NCBI RefSeq assembly: GCF_001689125.2
Contig: NZ_CP015405.2
Span: 3,389,001 to 3,453,000 of the forward strand
Origin: Blautia pseudococcoides
GTDB lineage: Bacteria; Bacillota; Clostridia; Lachnospirales; Lachnospiraceae
Direction: 5' to 3'
DNA length: 64,000 nt
The notes beneath the pieces were generated by a model. That model did not search any database and was not told the origin of the DNA. It worked only from the letters and a program-made list of their open reading frames with translations. Each line of letters opens with the position of its first letter. Position 1 is the stretch's first letter. Shown here piece after piece: positions 28,300 to 36,955 of this stretch. Both the position numbers and the translations under genes were made by a program.

Positions 28300-28365
28300 G
28301 TTATTTCTCCTTTTATTATAATAACTCACAGGTGTATTTCTGATGGTGCAGCCTGTGGAAATCGC

Positions 28366-29130
28366 TTATTCTTTTCCGCATTCCTGTGCAAGGATATAGA
28401 TGCGCTCACTGTCTTCCTTTACCGGGTCATGGGTAAAGGCATCATAAGCGGTCAGGAATTTCATGCCGGATGCCTCTATGACATGTCTGATCTCCTCCAG
28501 GGTGTAAGCTTTCTGGTAGTGGACTTCCTCGTATTTGCGGTAGAGGATCTCCCCGCTGTGCTCCTCCGGGATGAAGAGGGAGAGGTCGTATTCGTTGATG
28601 TTCTCCTCCTCATCAAAATAATTGTCCCAGATAAAGCTGGCATCCTCCCTGTCCTCAGCTATGGTCTGTTCGCCCAGGATTTCCCTGTATTTGTAGGGGG
28701 TGTTCAGGTCAAATATGAAAATGCCTTTTGGATCCAGGTAATTATTGACCAGACGGAACACTTCCTGGAGGTCTTCCTTTTCTGTGATGTAGTTCATGCT
28801 GTCACAGATGGAGACTACTGCCCGCACAGTGCCGTAAAGCTCGAATTCGCGCATGTCTTGCAGAAGGTAGAGGATGTCCTGGCCGTCTTCCGCTTTTTTC
28901 TCCATGGCGATCTCCAGCATGTCCGGGGAATTGTCTATGGCTATCATGTCGTAGCCGGAAGATGACAGGATCCTGGTGGCATTGCCGGTGCCGCAGCCTA
29001 ATTCCAGGATCAGGCCGTCTTCTATGTTATATTTTCTCAAAAGCCCGGTGAGATATGTGCACCATTCTTCATAGGGGATGTTGTCCATGAAGAGGTCGTA
29101 TACGCGGGCAAAATTTTCGTAGGAGCTCAT
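28366..29130 (-). CDS. Class I SAM-dependent methyltransferase
   Basis: The 254-residue protein has SAM-binding motif I ILELGCGTGNATR near residues 41-53, an acidic motif II (MIAIDNSPDML) and a C-terminal beta-sheet cap. It is of the small-molecule methyltransferase type (methyltransf_25-like), often annotated next to stress or cofactor genes; the target is unknown. The start at 29130 has GGAGG upstream. It precedes hslO by 66 bases and is probably the first gene of that run. No clear promoter was found upstream. Confidence 0.9.
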   Translation of the reverse strand: MSSYENFARVYDLFMDNIPYEEWCTYLTGLLRKYNIEDGLILELGCGTGNATRILSSSGYDMIAIDNSPDMLEIAMEKKAEDGQDILYLLQDMREFELYGTVRAVVSICDSMNYITEKEDLQEVFRLVNNYLDPKGIFIFDLNTPYKYREILGEQTIAEDREDASFIWDNYFDEEENINEYDLSLFIPEEHSGEILYRKYEEVHYQKAYTLEEIRHVIEASGMKFLTAYDAFTHDPVKEDSERIYILAQECGKE

Positions 29131-29196
29131 GGGGTGCCTCCGTGGGTTTTTTCTTTTTTATACTATCACGAAAAGGGGGGTGGTGCAAGAGGGGGC

Positions 29197-29244
29197 GGGA
29201 CGCAATGCGGACGGGATGCAATGCGGACGGGATGCAATGCGGAC
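29197..29244. repeat. Three 16-bp tandem repeats
   Basis: The unit GGGATGCAATGCGGAC occurs three times in direct succession (the first copy has one substitution, C for T). It lies in the non-coding space between the methyltransferase start and the GH3 terminator. Confidence 0.85.
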
Positions 29245-29280
29245 GGGGGATCCGGTGCGGCGTCAGGGTGGGCGGAAAGG

Positions 29281-29331
29281 AAAAGAAAAAATCCCTCTCC
29301 TGCTTGTTACAACTATAAGCGGGAGAGGGAT
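29281..29331 (-). terminator. Intrinsic terminator of sugar cluster 2
   Basis: Arms ATCCCTCTCC/GGAGAGGGAT with an extended GCTT/AAGC top form a hairpin followed on the minus strand by TTTTTCTTTT. It is just past the GH3 stop at 29354. Confidence 0.9.
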
Positions 29332-29353
29332 TGTATATGTATTTAATTTTTAG

Positions 29354-31561
29354 TTAGGGTAAGAGGGTGAACCGGGTTTGGTTGGTGGTGGTGCTGTCGG
29401 TGCCTATGTAGAGGTCGAAAGTGCCGGGTTCGCTTTCCAGGCGGGAGTGTTCGGTGAGGAACCGGAGGTCCTGGTCGGTGATATGGAAGGTTACTTTTTG
29501 GGATTCACCGGGCTGGAGGTGGATCTTGCGGAAGTGTTTCAGCTCTTTGACGGGGCGGACGACGGTGGCGGCCCGGTCGTGGATGTAGAGCTGGATGACT
29601 TCGGTTCCGGGTAAGGAGCCTTCGTTTTTTATGGTTATGGAGGCCTGGATGGTTTCGGTTTTGGTCATTGCGGACTTGTCCAGCTCTATGGGGGAGATGG
29701 AAAAGGTGGTGTAGCTCAGGCCGTATCCGAAGGGATATAGGGGAGCATTGGGGATGTCCAGGTATTTGGAGCGGAAGCGGTCTTTGTCTGCTCCGGTATA
29801 GGGACGGCCGGTGGCGTATTCGTTGTAGTGGACAGGGACCTGGCCGACACTGTAGGGGAAACTCATGGGGAGTTTACCGCTGGGGCTGAAGGTGCCTGTG
29901 ATGACGTCCATGATCGCGTGGGCGCCTTCGGTTCCGGGCATCCAGACCTGAAGGATGGCTTTGGCTTTATGGGAAAGCGCTCTGATGTCCAGGGGTCTTC
30001 CGGAGAAGAGGATGACTGCAATGTTCTGGTTTACCTGGTAAATTTTGTTGAAGAGGGTCTGCTGGATCTCTGGTATCTGTATGTTGGCGTTGCTGGTGGC
30101 CTCGCCGGACTGGACGTAGTGCTCGCCTAAGGGCATGATGACAAGATCTGCTTTTTTGGCGGCTTCTATGGCCTCTGTGAGCATTTTCTGCTGCTGAACG
30201 GGGGAAACGGGTTCCCCGGTCTGCTCTGTGAAACCTTCCAGGTGGATGTCGTTTCCAAGGAGGGAACAGCCCGGATGGAAGGCGGCTTCTGTGCTGTCAA
30301 GGAATTCCAGGGCAGCTTCCCGGAGGGTCAGGGTGTCTTCTGGGCGGCCGATGAAGGACCAGGAGCCTGACATGCTGCGGTTGTCTGTGTAGGGTCCGAT
30401 GAAGGCAAGGTGCTGTCCTTTTTTCAGTGGGAGCACGCCTTCATTTTTCAGGAGGACCAAGGATTTGCGGGCGGCTTCCCTGGCAAGGGCTTTGTGTTCT
30501 TCACATAGGATGATCTCTTTTTCTTTGGTCTCGTCCGCGTCTTTGTATGGGTTCTCAAAGAGGCCCAGTTTGTTTTTCAGTTCCAGAATGCGGAGAACTG
30601 CTTCGTCTATCAGCGTTTCATCCAGGATTCCCTCCTCTATGAGAGTTGTCAGATGCTCAGAGTAGATGCCGGTCATCATGTCAATGTCAACGCCTGCCTC
30701 GGCTGCTCTTACGGCTGCCTCTTTTCTGTCTTCGCAGTAGCCGTGGTAAATGATCTCCTCAATGGCAGCCCAGTCGGATATGAGAACTCCGTCAAAGCCC
30801 ATCTCCTCTCGCAGGATATGGCGCATGAGCCATTTATTTCCGGTTGCCGGGACTCCGTTTATGGTGTTGAAGGAGGTCATGACCAGGGCTGCGCCTGCGT
30901 CGATGCCGGCTTTGTAGGAGGGAAGGTAAAATTCACGCAGGGTGTGTTCGGAAAGCTCCACGGTGTTGTAATCGCGGCCTGCTGTGGGGGCACCGTATCC
31001 TGCAAAGTGTTTCACACAGGCTGCTATTTTGTAGGGGGCTTTCAGATCATCCCCCTGGAAACCCCGGACCATGGCCTCGGAGAAAAGGCAGTTTAAATAG
31101 GTATCCTCCCCGGTGGATTCCATGACTCTGCCCCAGCGGGCATCCCTTACCAGATCCACCATGGGGGCAAAAGTCACATGAAGGCCGCTGACGGCAGCCT
31201 CTTTGGCTGCTGCGGCTGCTAACTTTTCGGATAACTCCGGCTCGAAGGTGGCACCCTGTCCCAGAGGGATGGGGAATATGGTGCGGAAGCCGTTGATGAT
31301 GTCCAGCATGAAGAGCAGCGGGATTTTGTGCGGATGTTTTTCCATGTAGTTTCTCTGGATCTCTTTTATTTTTGATGCGCCGAGGGCACCTAAAACGGAA
31401 CCGGCCTGGGAGATGTTCTCCTCTGTGAAGCCGTTCTCCTTCATAGGGCCTGTGATGACGGTATCGTCCATGTAAAAATTGCCGGCCACCTGTAGCATCT
31501 GATTCACTTTTTCCTGAAGCGGCATATCTTTTAAAAGTTGGATTAATTGTTGTCTTGTCAT
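29354..31561 (-). CDS. GH3 beta-glucosidase/beta-xylosidase (BglX-like)
   Basis: The 735-residue enzyme removes terminal beta-linked sugars. The GH3 N-terminal barrel carries KHFAGYG and the nucleophile Asp263 in VLISDWAAI. The (alpha/beta)6 domain and a C-terminal fibronectin-III-like domain follow. There is no signal peptide, so it acts inside the cell on imported oligosaccharides. It is the last gene of a cluster: binding protein, two permeases, histidine kinase, response regulator, then this gene 17 bases after the regulator stop. A strong terminator follows. Specificity between beta-glucoside and beta-xyloside cannot be decided from sequence. Confidence 0.95.
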   Translation of the reverse strand: MTRQQLIQLLKDMPLQEKVNQMLQVAGNFYMDDTVITGPMKENGFTEENISQAGSVLGALGASKIKEIQRNYMEKHPHKIPLLFMLDIINGFRTIFPIPLGQGATFEPELSEKLAAAAAKEAAVSGLHVTFAPMVDLVRDARWGRVMESTGEDTYLNCLFSEAMVRGFQGDDLKAPYKIAACVKHFAGYGAPTAGRDYNTVELSEHTLREFYLPSYKAGIDAGAALVMTSFNTINGVPATGNKWLMRHILREEMGFDGVLISDWAAIEEIIYHGYCEDRKEAAVRAAEAGVDIDMMTGIYSEHLTTLIEEGILDETLIDEAVLRILELKNKLGLFENPYKDADETKEKEIILCEEHKALAREAARKSLVLLKNEGVLPLKKGQHLAFIGPYTDNRSMSGSWSFIGRPEDTLTLREAALEFLDSTEAAFHPGCSLLGNDIHLEGFTEQTGEPVSPVQQQKMLTEAIEAAKKADLVIMPLGEHYVQSGEATSNANIQIPEIQQTLFNKIYQVNQNIAVILFSGRPLDIRALSHKAKAILQVWMPGTEGAHAIMDVITGTFSPSGKLPMSFPYSVGQVPVHYNEYATGRPYTGADKDRFRSKYLDIPNAPLYPFGYGLSYTTFSISPIELDKSAMTKTETIQASITIKNEGSLPGTEVIQLYIHDRAATVVRPVKELKHFRKIHLQPGESQKVTFHITDQDLRFLTEHSRLESEPGTFDLYIGTDSTTTNQTRFTLLP

Positions 31562-31578
31562 GATCGTTCCTCTCTGTT

Positions 31579-33177
31579 TTATTGCTTCTTTATAAATTTT
31601 CTGCGGTATTCCAGGGGTGAGTATCCTGTGTTCTCCCGGAACATTTTTGTGAAATAGGAGAAATTGCTGTATCCCACATAGATGGAAACCGTGTTGATGG
31701 GCAGGCTGCTCTGGGTCAGCATCTTTTTCGCCGCCTCCACCCGTTTCTGCATCAGGTAGGCGCTGATGGATATGCCTGCCTCTTTTTTAAAGATTCTGGA
31801 CATATAGTCCACATTCAGATATACGAGTTCAGCTAAGGTCTCCCTTCTGATATCCTCCTGGTAGTGTGTGTCTATGTATTCTTTTAGCTGGTCTGCCACG
31901 GATTCGCTTTTGTTGATGTATTTTGTGTATTCCACAGCCCTGGTCACCAGGTGGGAGGCAAACTGCATGGCACCTTCCACACTCTCCAGGGCCTCCTGGT
32001 AATATTGTTCGTTCTCACTTCCGGCAAAGAGCAGATGGGCCTTGATCTCCCTGGCGGCAAGCCAGGTGTAGGTTATCTGGGTAATGTCCATGCGGAAGCT
32101 TTTTAATATGTCACGTGTGACCAGCTCGCGCCCTGCAAGCTCTGTCAGGTATTGCCGCATACTGCCTAGCAGCGCTTCCGGTTTCTGTTCGGCGAGAAGG
32201 GCCTCCCACACTGCGCGCTGTTTATTCTGATAAGAAATACAGGGCTGCCGGAAATCGGACAGATACAGGACTTTATCCCACACCGTCAGACTGTTGTCCC
32301 GCATATCCTGTAACTGGACGAGGCAGTCATCCAGAACACTGATCTCCACGCTGCTGCCGGCTCCGCACCAGATATCCATCTGCATGCGTTCCCCCAGCAG
32401 ATTCCGAAAAGAGGAAAATACACCTTCCTCGCTGAGTCTTTCCAGATTCCGGACCGCGCCCCGGCAGATAACCGTATAGCTGTCCTTCCCACAAGGAACT
32501 ACCGTTTCCAAAGCCACCTGATAAGCGTCTGCCAGCTCCCCCAGAATATTTTTTATGATAAATAAAAGAATGTTTTCATCCCAGTGCTCCCTTTTCTCTC
32601 TTCCTCCTCTGCCGGACAAATGCCAGAGCACAGCCAGAAACCTGTCCTCCGGCTTATAGTCCAGATGTCTTTTTTGGATTTCCTCCTCTATGACGGCTTG
32701 TTTTAGCCTGCCCAAGAGCAGCTCAGACCAGAAATTTTTCAGAAGGATTTCCCTGTTCTGTTCCCAGATTCTGCTCTCCTGGCGGTAAACCTGATAATTC
32801 CGGGCCGCCTTTACCCTGTCGGATGCCTTCTGAATGGCCGCGGTGAGTTTTGTAAAGTCTATGGGTTTCAGCAGGTAATCCACACTGTCCAGGGCAATGG
32901 CACGGCGTGCGAAATCAAACTCGGCATAGCTGGTGAGAAATATGGCCTGCACCTCCCAGGCTTCCCTGCGCACCCACTCCATAAAATCGAAGCCGCTGCC
33001 TTTGGGCATGACAATATCGCTCACGATCACATGGATGGGCATGAGTCCCATGACCGTCTGGGCCTGCTGCATGGAGGACGCCGTATAAATCTGCTCCACA
33101 TCCAGCAGGTCCCAGTCCACATTTTTCTTAATACTCTCTATCACATATTCCTCATCGTCAACCAATAACAGATTCAT
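31579..33177 (-). CDS. YesN-type response regulator with AraC DNA-binding domain
   Basis: The 532-residue regulator has an N-terminal receiver domain with phosphoacceptor Asp54 (IVSDIVMP) and acidic pocket DD at 7-8. A long middle region follows, and a C-terminal pair of AraC helix-turn-helix motifs ends in the usual YVGYSNFSYFTKMFRENTG pattern. The frame is open 37 codons further upstream, but ATG 33175-33177 has GGGAGG upstream and starts exactly at the receiver domain. It overlaps the end of the kinase gene by 20 bases. It probably activates the surrounding sugar transport cluster. Confidence 0.94.
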   Translation of the reverse strand: MNLLLVDDEEYVIESIKKNVDWDLLDVEQIYTASSMQQAQTVMGLMPIHVIVSDIVMPKGSGFDFMEWVRREAWEVQAIFLTSYAEFDFARRAIALDSVDYLLKPIDFTKLTAAIQKASDRVKAARNYQVYRQESRIWEQNREILLKNFWSELLLGRLKQAVIEEEIQKRHLDYKPEDRFLAVLWHLSGRGGREKREHWDENILLFIIKNILGELADAYQVALETVVPCGKDSYTVICRGAVRNLERLSEEGVFSSFRNLLGERMQMDIWCGAGSSVEISVLDDCLVQLQDMRDNSLTVWDKVLYLSDFRQPCISYQNKQRAVWEALLAEQKPEALLGSMRQYLTELAGRELVTRDILKSFRMDITQITYTWLAAREIKAHLLFAGSENEQYYQEALESVEGAMQFASHLVTRAVEYTKYINKSESVADQLKEYIDTHYQEDIRRETLAELVYLNVDYMSRIFKKEAGISISAYLMQKRVEAAKKMLTQSSLPINTVSIYVGYSNFSYFTKMFRENTGYSPLEYRRKFIKKQ

Positions 33178-34948
33178 CCGTACCTCCCTGAACCGTTTTG
33201 TCTGCCAACCCCGGACCAAGATCCTTCTTATGTTTCCGGAAAGGAATGTGGATATCCACAATGGCCCCCTGAAGAGGGCTGTTGTCAAAATTGATCTCCC
33301 CCTGTCCCCCGTAATAATAACGGAAACGCTTCAGACAGTTTTCAATTCCCACATGACTGCCGTTTTCGCTGATTCCCTCCCCTTGCTTCAGCCTCTCCAG
33401 AACATGCTTGGGAAATCCCCTTCCGGTGTCGGAAATATACAGATTGATGTATTTCCCCTCTTCCCTGTCCTCCGGAAATGCTGTGACTGAGATCAATATC
33501 TTCTCCTCCAGGGTCAGCGCGTGTTTTGCCGCATTCTCCACAAAAACCTGGAGCATGAAAGGGAATATCTCCCCATCCTCCACCTCTTCATCTATCTCAA
33601 AATAGTATTCAAAGCTGTCCGGATAGCGCAGGAGCAGTATTTTCAGATAGTCCTCACAGTGTGCTGCCTCCGCTTTTACAGGCACCAGACCGCTGGTGCT
33701 GCGGAATACATACTGAAGGTAGTCTGAGGTGGTCTTAGTCATCTTACGGGCAGTACCGTACTGTTTAAAATCTATCATGCTGTATATAAAATTCAGGCAG
33801 TTCAGATAGAAATGAGGCCGGATCTGCAGCTTCAGATAATCCATCTCTATCTTCTGTTTCTCCAGCTCCTGTTCATACAGGGTGATCTTCAGACGGCGGA
33901 TCTGATGTATCATGTTCTTGAACTTGCCGTCAATCTGCTCCAGCTCCATCAGGTTGTTTTCCGTGATGTGGAAGGTATAGTCATCGTCATCATATTTTGT
34001 CAGGTTATCCGTAAATTTCCGAACAGGCTCCAGCAGATATTTTTTCAGATATAAGAGGATGGCGGCCCCGGCCAGGACCATTGCTGCTGCCAGGACTAAA
34101 AGAAATCCCAGGCTGCCCATCATGACGCCCAGTATTTTGTCCCCTGATATCTTCATCTGGATACCAAAAGGTGCCTGTTTCAGATTTTTGCCAAGCGAAT
34201 ATCCACTGTTTGCTTCACGGGAATCCGGTTCCTGTTCGATGCCTTTGCTGGTGATCTGACCCACCACCCGGTTTTTAGCGTCCACCAGACGCACATAGCC
34301 GTCATCCCCCACGATCGTGTCTGTGAAAGGCTCCAGAATGCTTTTCACATTCACGTAGCAGCCCATGTACACATCCTGGCTCTGGGCTATTTTGCAGATA
34401 TAATTTTCTTCGCCGCAGTCCATACGGTTCCACTTCTTCTTGACCGAGTAGGAGGTATCCGTGATAAGCCCCAGTTGGTTTCTCACAGCATCCTCCAGAT
34501 CCTTATCTATGTCATACCCCTCTCCTGTCATGGTCAGCATGGTGAACATATCATTTTCCTTTAAATACAGGAAAAAGTGGTATTCTGTGCCGTACTCCCA
34601 CGCATAAGAGAGACAGATCCTCCGCAGGTTGCTGACCGCGTTGTTTATTTTTACAGAATCATCGGAATGCTCTATGATCTCAATATAGTCCCCCAATACA
34701 GAATACCCCTGGTTCTTTTCCTTGATATTGGAAAACAGGCTCCGGCTGATCCGCAGGAAGCGGTTGTCCAGCTCATCTGTATAGAGCCTTGACATTTCGT
34801 CCATCTCCTGAATGGCCTGCTTTCTGGTCCTTCCAAGGAGCATGGCGCTGACACCCACATACACAGCCAGCACCACCATGAGAATGATGAGGATGGCCTT
34901 CATCTGCTGAGCCATACTTTTTTGTTTTCTGTATTTTGGAACTTTCAT
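33158..34948 (-). CDS. YesM-type sensor histidine kinase
   Basis: The 596-residue membrane kinase has two membrane helices (about 18-38 and 273-300) enclosing an extracellular sensor domain of about 235 residues. A HAMP linker, a His-kinase domain (box RPHFYLNCLN, His379) and a HATPase with ENAAKH follow. The box reads HFYLNCLN where most relatives have HFLFNTLN. The gene is eight bases after the permease gene and overlaps the response regulator by 20 bases, an arrangement that supports translational coupling. It probably senses the sugar, or the loaded binding protein, of this cluster. Confidence 0.94.
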   Translation of the reverse strand: MKVPKYRKQKSMAQQMKAILIILMVVLAVYVGVSAMLLGRTRKQAIQEMDEMSRLYTDELDNRFLRISRSLFSNIKEKNQGYSVLGDYIEIIEHSDDSVKINNAVSNLRRICLSYAWEYGTEYHFFLYLKENDMFTMLTMTGEGYDIDKDLEDAVRNQLGLITDTSYSVKKKWNRMDCGEENYICKIAQSQDVYMGCYVNVKSILEPFTDTIVGDDGYVRLVDAKNRVVGQITSKGIEQEPDSREANSGYSLGKNLKQAPFGIQMKISGDKILGVMMGSLGFLLVLAAAMVLAGAAILLYLKKYLLEPVRKFTDNLTKYDDDDYTFHITENNLMELEQIDGKFKNMIHQIRRLKITLYEQELEKQKIEMDYLKLQIRPHFYLNCLNFIYSMIDFKQYGTARKMTKTTSDYLQYVFRSTSGLVPVKAEAAHCEDYLKILLLRYPDSFEYYFEIDEEVEDGEIFPFMLQVFVENAAKHALTLEEKILISVTAFPEDREEGKYINLYISDTGRGFPKHVLERLKQGEGISENGSHVGIENCLKRFRYYYGGQGEINFDNSPLQGAIVDIHIPFRKHKKDLGPGLADKTVQGGTDESVIG

Positions 34949-34955
34949 GGGTTTT

Positions 34956-35858
34956 TTATCCTTTCACTGCCCCCAGAGTGATTCCCTCCGAGAAATATTT
35001 TTGAAGGAATGGATACACGATAAACAGCGGCAGCATGGCTATGAACGCAATGGCCATTCGTATGGATGTGGTGGGAAGCTTGGCTACCTCCGCGCCGATA
35101 TTTCCCACGACTTTTCCGCTTGCCAGGTATTGGATATCCGTGATCATCTGATTCAAAAGGTTCTGAATGCCGAACAGCTTCTGTCCCTGGTTCCCTGATA
35201 AATAGTATAAACCATTGGTCCAGTCGTTCCAATAGGCAAGTCCGGAAAAGAGTCCCATAGTCACAAGGATGGGCTTACCCAGAGGCAGCACCACACTGGT
35301 AAATATCTTCATATGCCCTGCCCCGTCTATCTTGGCCGCTTCAAACAGGGCATCCGGTATACTTGTGATAAAATAGCTGCGTATCATCAGCACATTGTTG
35401 GCACTCAGCAGCAGGTTCGGCAGAAGAAGCGCAAAAATCGTATTCTTGATGTGAAGATAATTCACATACATGAGATATGTAGGTACCAGGCCGCCGTTGA
35501 AGAGCATGGTAAAAAATACGAAAAAGGTCAGTGCCCTTCTGTGGGGAAGTGTCTTGATGGTCAGCGGATATGCCATCAGCGCGGACAAACTGATATTCAG
35601 TATGGTGCCCACGATCGTGACAAATATAGTGACCCCGTACGCGCGCAGTATTTTTTCTCCCTGTTTGATAATGTACTGGTAAGCGTAAAGGCTTAATTTC
35701 TCAGGAAAAAATGAGTAGCCGTTGCGGATCAGTGTATTTTCATCTGTGACGGAAGAAATGAACACCAGTACAAAGGGCAGTACAATGATCCATGTCATAA
35801 GGATCAGAATTATATTGATAAAAAACTGATACCGTTTTTCTTTTGCTGAATTTTTCAT
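34956..35858 (-). CDS. Carbohydrate ABC importer permease (YtcP/LplC type)
   Basis: The 300-residue permease has six predicted helices and the importer coupling loop (FEAAKIDGAGHMKIF). Its C-terminus, EGITLGAVKG, is typical of the LplC/YtcP group that pairs with LplB/YteP proteins and large family-1 lipoproteins. It starts 11 bases after the stop of the partner permease, with GGAGGAGAG upstream. No ATPase gene is in the cluster. Confidence 0.93.
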   Translation of the reverse strand: MKNSAKEKRYQFFINIILILMTWIIVLPFVLVFISSVTDENTLIRNGYSFFPEKLSLYAYQYIIKQGEKILRAYGVTIFVTIVGTILNISLSALMAYPLTIKTLPHRRALTFFVFFTMLFNGGLVPTYLMYVNYLHIKNTIFALLLPNLLLSANNVLMIRSYFITSIPDALFEAAKIDGAGHMKIFTSVVLPLGKPILVTMGLFSGLAYWNDWTNGLYYLSGNQGQKLFGIQNLLNQMITDIQYLASGKVVGNIGAEVAKLPTTSIRMAIAFIAMLPLFIVYPFLQKYFSEGITLGAVKG

Positions 35859-35869
35859 TCCCTCTCCTC

Positions 35870-36793
35870 CTAAAACAATGCCTGTTCTTTATCTACTTTT
35901 CTCACGACCCAGTTACTCAGCAGAACAATAGCAAATCCCACAATGGACTGGTACACGCCTGCCGCGGAGGACATACTGATATTTCCCCGCTCAATGAGTG
36001 CTCTGTACACATAGGTGTCAATCACATTGGTGGTCGGAAAGAGAACCCCGGAATTCATGGACACCTGATAGAACAGGCCGAAATCCGAATAGAAAATACG
36101 TCCGATATTTAACAGAAGCAGGGTGATAATGGTAGGTACCAGGCTTGGCAGGGTGATTTTTGTGATCTGCTGCCATTTGGTTGCGCCGTCCAGGCTGGCG
36201 GCCTCATAGTAGGACGGGTCAATGCCGATGATCGAGGCGATATAGATGAGGCACCCATATCCGACACCCTTCCAGCAGTTGGCAAATACCAGGATAAAGG
36301 GCCAGTATTTCGGCTGCTGATACCACTGCACCGGTTCTTTTCCAAGAGCGCTTAAAATGGTGTTGTTTATCAGGCCGTTCTCGGAACTGAGCAGTGCGTA
36401 AACAATGTAGCTCAGGATCACCATGGACATAAGGAACGGCAGCAGAATGGCGCTCTGGTAGAGCTTTTTCATTTTATTGTTCCGCACTTCACAGATCAAT
36501 ATGGCAACCGCGATACCTACGATCATATTTACCGCTATGAAGGCAACGTTGTAAAGCAGTGTATTTCTGGTAATGATCCATGCATCCTTTGACTGGAATA
36601 AAAACTTAAAGTTATCCAGACCGCACCAAGGACTGGCAAATATGCCTTTTGAAAAGTTCAGCTTCTTAAAGGCGATCACGATTCCTCCCATGGGAATATA
36701 GTTGTTGATCAGCAGGTACAAAAGGCCCGGCAGCAGCATCAGGTATAAAGGCCAGTGCTGTTTGTAGACACTGAGCCTGGATTTTTTCTTCAT
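35870..36793 (-). CDS. Carbohydrate ABC importer permease (LplB/YteP type)
   Basis: The 307-residue permease starts at ATG 36791-36793 (GAGGAGG upstream); the frame is open 30 codons further, but that part lies in a repeat-bearing region and has no ribosome site. Six helices and the coupling loop YYEAASLDGATKWQQI are visible. NNYIPMGGIVIAFKK near the N-terminus is typical of LplB/YteP. It pairs with the permease just downstream. A terminator-like hairpin separates it from the binding-protein gene. Confidence 0.93.
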   Translation of the reverse strand: MKKKSRLSVYKQHWPLYLMLLPGLLYLLINNYIPMGGIVIAFKKLNFSKGIFASPWCGLDNFKFLFQSKDAWIITRNTLLYNVAFIAVNMIVGIAVAILICEVRNNKMKKLYQSAILLPFLMSMVILSYIVYALLSSENGLINNTILSALGKEPVQWYQQPKYWPFILVFANCWKGVGYGCLIYIASIIGIDPSYYEAASLDGATKWQQITKITLPSLVPTIITLLLLNIGRIFYSDFGLFYQVSMNSGVLFPTTNVIDTYVYRALIERGNISMSSAAGVYQSIVGFAIVLLSNWVVRKVDKEQALF

Positions 36794-36815
36794 ATTCTTC
36801 CTCCTCTGTCTTAGA

Positions 36816-36920
36816 GCATGTCTGAAAATCCCTTCCGGCACACCCTGGCAACGGTTTTCTTTCCGGCAAAAAAGCTGCCGCACTAAGAGCTTTTTTGTTT
36901 CCTAGCGTGTGTCTGAAAAT
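36816..36920. repeat. Direct repeats around an intra-operon hairpin
   Basis: GCATGTCTGAAAATC at 36816-36830 and GTGTGTCTGAAAAT at 36907-36920 are imperfect direct repeats about 90 bases apart. They bracket the hairpin at 36867-36897, in the gap between the binding-protein and permease genes. Confidence 0.6.
36867..36897 (-). terminator. Terminator-like hairpin between binding-protein and permease genes
   Basis: Arms CAAAAAAGCT and AGCTTTTTTG pair around an 11-base loop; the T-run is part of the stem on both strands. Such a partial terminator would lower permease mRNA compared with the binding protein (inference). Confidence 0.55.
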
Positions 36921-36955
36921 TGCTTTCAGCAAGCTGCTGTCAAAAATGATCCGGT

